The translations under genes and the position numbers were made by a program. Of a stretch of DNA of 64,000 bases, positions 63,007 to 64,000 are shown piece by piece (within the stretch, counting starts at the first letter, position 1; each line of letters begins with the position of its first letter). Source of the DNA: Alcaligenaceae bacterium (GTDB taxonomy: Bacteria; Pseudomonadota; Gammaproteobacteria; Burkholderiales; Burkholderiaceae_B); the NCBI GenBank assembly GCA_013416405.1, contig JACCET010000005.1, forward strand, positions 1 to 64,000, given 5' to 3'. The notes below the pieces were generated by a model, which searched no databases, had not been told where the DNA came from, and worked only from the letters and a program-made list of their open reading frames with translations.

Positions 63007-64000
63007 ATGGATTCCCTGTTTAGACGTGCACGCAAAGTCGCCCTGCTTGGTATCACCACGGCCGCATTTGGTCTTGGATCTTTCGCCGCCCATGCCCAGA
63101 CCAAAGTAGTGGTCGGTTATCAACAAATCGTAGGCCCTTTCGTCAGCGCCATTGCCGATGGCAGCTTCGACAAAGCCGCAGCCGAGGCCGGCTATGCAAT
63201 AGACTGGCGCCAGTTCAGCTCTGCCGGCGATATCTCCAGTGCCTTTGCTTCCCGTGACGTACCCATAGGCGTGCTTGGATCCACAGGCATTACGGCAGCC
63301 GTTACGCGCGGGGTCGAGATGGAGCTGTTCTGGATTCTGGACAACATAGGAAAATCAGAAGCATTGGTTGCCCGTAACGGCTCAGGCATAGAAAAACCCG
63401 AAGATCTGATCGGCAAAAAGGTAGGTGTACCCTTTGTATCTACGTCCCACTTTCACCTGCTGGTCGCCATGGACAAGATCTGGAAACTGGATCCCAGAAA
63501 AGTCAATATTCTGAACATGCAGCCGCCACAAATCGTCGCCGCCTGGCAACGTGGCGACCTGGATGCCGCCTACGTATGGCCACCTGCCCTGACCGAAATT
63601 CAAAAAACCGGCAAAAACATTGCTGACTCGGAACAAATCGGTAAACAAAGCGTACCCACCTTCGACGGCATAGTCGCCGACAAAGACTGGGCAGCAAAGA
63701 ATCCCAAGTTCATGGCTGCCTTCACCAAGGTTCTAGCCAAATCCTATGCCGACTACAACGCCAACAGCGGCAAGCTGACAGCAGACTCGCCCGAGATCAA
63801 AGGCATAGTCAAGATGATAGGTGGCAAACCAGAAGATATCCTGTCGGCCCTGAGTCTGCTCCTTTTTCCCGATGCCAAGGAACAAGCTTCAAATGCCTGG
63901 CTGAGCGGCGGTAAAGACAGCGGCGCAGCCAAAGCATTCAGCGCCAGCGCAGACTTCCTTAAAACACAGCGTCAGATCGACAAGCCACTGGCTGACTACA
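63007..64000 (+). CDS. tauA: taurine ABC transporter substrate-binding protein (3' truncated by window)
   Basis: TauA is the periplasmic receptor of the TauABC taurine importer used for sulfur supply. The frame is open from the ATG at 63007 (GGAG at 62997-63000) to the window end, 331 codons. A signal peptide ends near AAHAQ (about 28-32). VVVGYQQIVGPF and SSAGDISSAFASRDVPIGVLGSTG match the family opening. The stop and any tauBCD genes lie outside. A sulfonate of another kind cannot be excluded. Confidence 0.92.
   Translation, partial: MDSLFRRARKVALLGITTAAFGLGSFAAHAQTKVVVGYQQIVGPFVSAIADGSFDKAAAEAGYAIDWRQFSSAGDISSAFASRDVPIGVLGSTGITAAVTRGVEMELFWILDNIGKSEALVARNGSGIEKPEDLIGKKVGVPFVSTSHFHLLVAMDKIWKLDPRKVNILNMQPPQIVAAWQRGDLDAAYVWPPALTEIQKTGKNIADSEQIGKQSVPTFDGIVADKDWAAKNPKFMAAFTKVLAKSYADYNANSGKLTADSPEIKGIVKMIGGKPEDILSALSLLLFPDAKEQASNAWLSGGKDSGAAKAFSASADFLKTQRQIDKPLADY

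Noticed and set aside
1-64000. CRISPR array, tRNA or rRNA gene, prophage or insertion sequence
   Set aside because: I saw no regularly spaced repeats, cloverleaf-like runs, transposase or phage genes. Short tRNAs could be missed by eye, but the gaps between genes are mostly too small for them.

Overview
The window is a moderately GC-rich chromosomal segment of a betaproteobacterium. Gene content and order (rpsF-priB-rpsR-rplI-dnaB, xseB-ispA-dxs, alaC-hom-thrC, potFGHI, hpnCDE, and dnaE followed by LPS-core-type glycosyltransferases) fit the family Alcaligenaceae (relatives of Bordetella or Pusillimonas). This placement comes from protein likeness and gene order read by eye, not from a search. 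The coding is dense. I see no tRNA or rRNA gene, CRISPR array, prophage or insertion sequence.

Layout. 1-7250: RNase G (rng), a small lipoprotein, the lipid A flippase msbA, a GT9 (heptosyltransferase-like) gene, a YdcF-like membrane protein, a YkgJ-type cysteine protein and a DUF533/TerB-like protein. 7300-16541 (minus): a seven-gene unit led by dnaE, then GT4, NodB-type deacetylase, WaaE-like GT2, GT4, a second deacetylase and GT4, mostly joined by 4-bp ATGA overlaps. 16624-24306: hrpA, argA, yggX, phoU, rpiA and an Spx/ArsC-like gene. 24322-28267: potFGHI polyamine transporter genes. 28346-35677 (minus): alr, an SDR gene, radA, a TauE/SafE permease, a large FtsX-type permease and kdkA. 35836-39001: hpnC-hpnD-hpnE, which make squalene from farnesyl diphosphate. 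39027-42921 (minus): alaC-hom-thrC. 43097-46756: a Mth938-like gene, bcp, phoH and pdxA. 47263-50312 (minus): rpsF-priB-rpsR-rplI and dnaB. 50533-54717 (minus): folE2, dxs, ispA and xseB. 54814-62602: sseA, a DMT permease, htpX, polA, a LOG-family gene and a succinate-semialdehyde dehydrogenase. 63007 to the end: tauA, cut by the window edge.

How the genes fit together. Several loci serve the outer envelope. MsbA exports lipid A-core, KdkA phosphorylates Kdo, and the GT9, GT2 and GT4 enzymes probably build the core oligosaccharide, with the two deacetylases likely exposing free amino groups on it. Isoprenoid supply (dxs, ispA) feeds squalene formation (hpnCDE), but the cyclase is not in the window. 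Replication and repair genes (dnaE, dnaB, priB, polA, radA) lie next to these housekeeping operons.

Non-coding signals of note: a 232-bp imperfect palindrome with 18-bp terminal arms between pdxA and dnaB; a good sigma-32 promoter match before htpX; a structured, possibly attenuated leader before rpsF; a Pho-box-like motif before phoU; a tandem 17-bp repeat before potF; a REP-like palindrome between alr and hpnC; and divergent polA and LOG start codons that share bases. I found no clearly novel multi-gene system. The best leads are the palindromic element and the dnaE-led polysaccharide operon.
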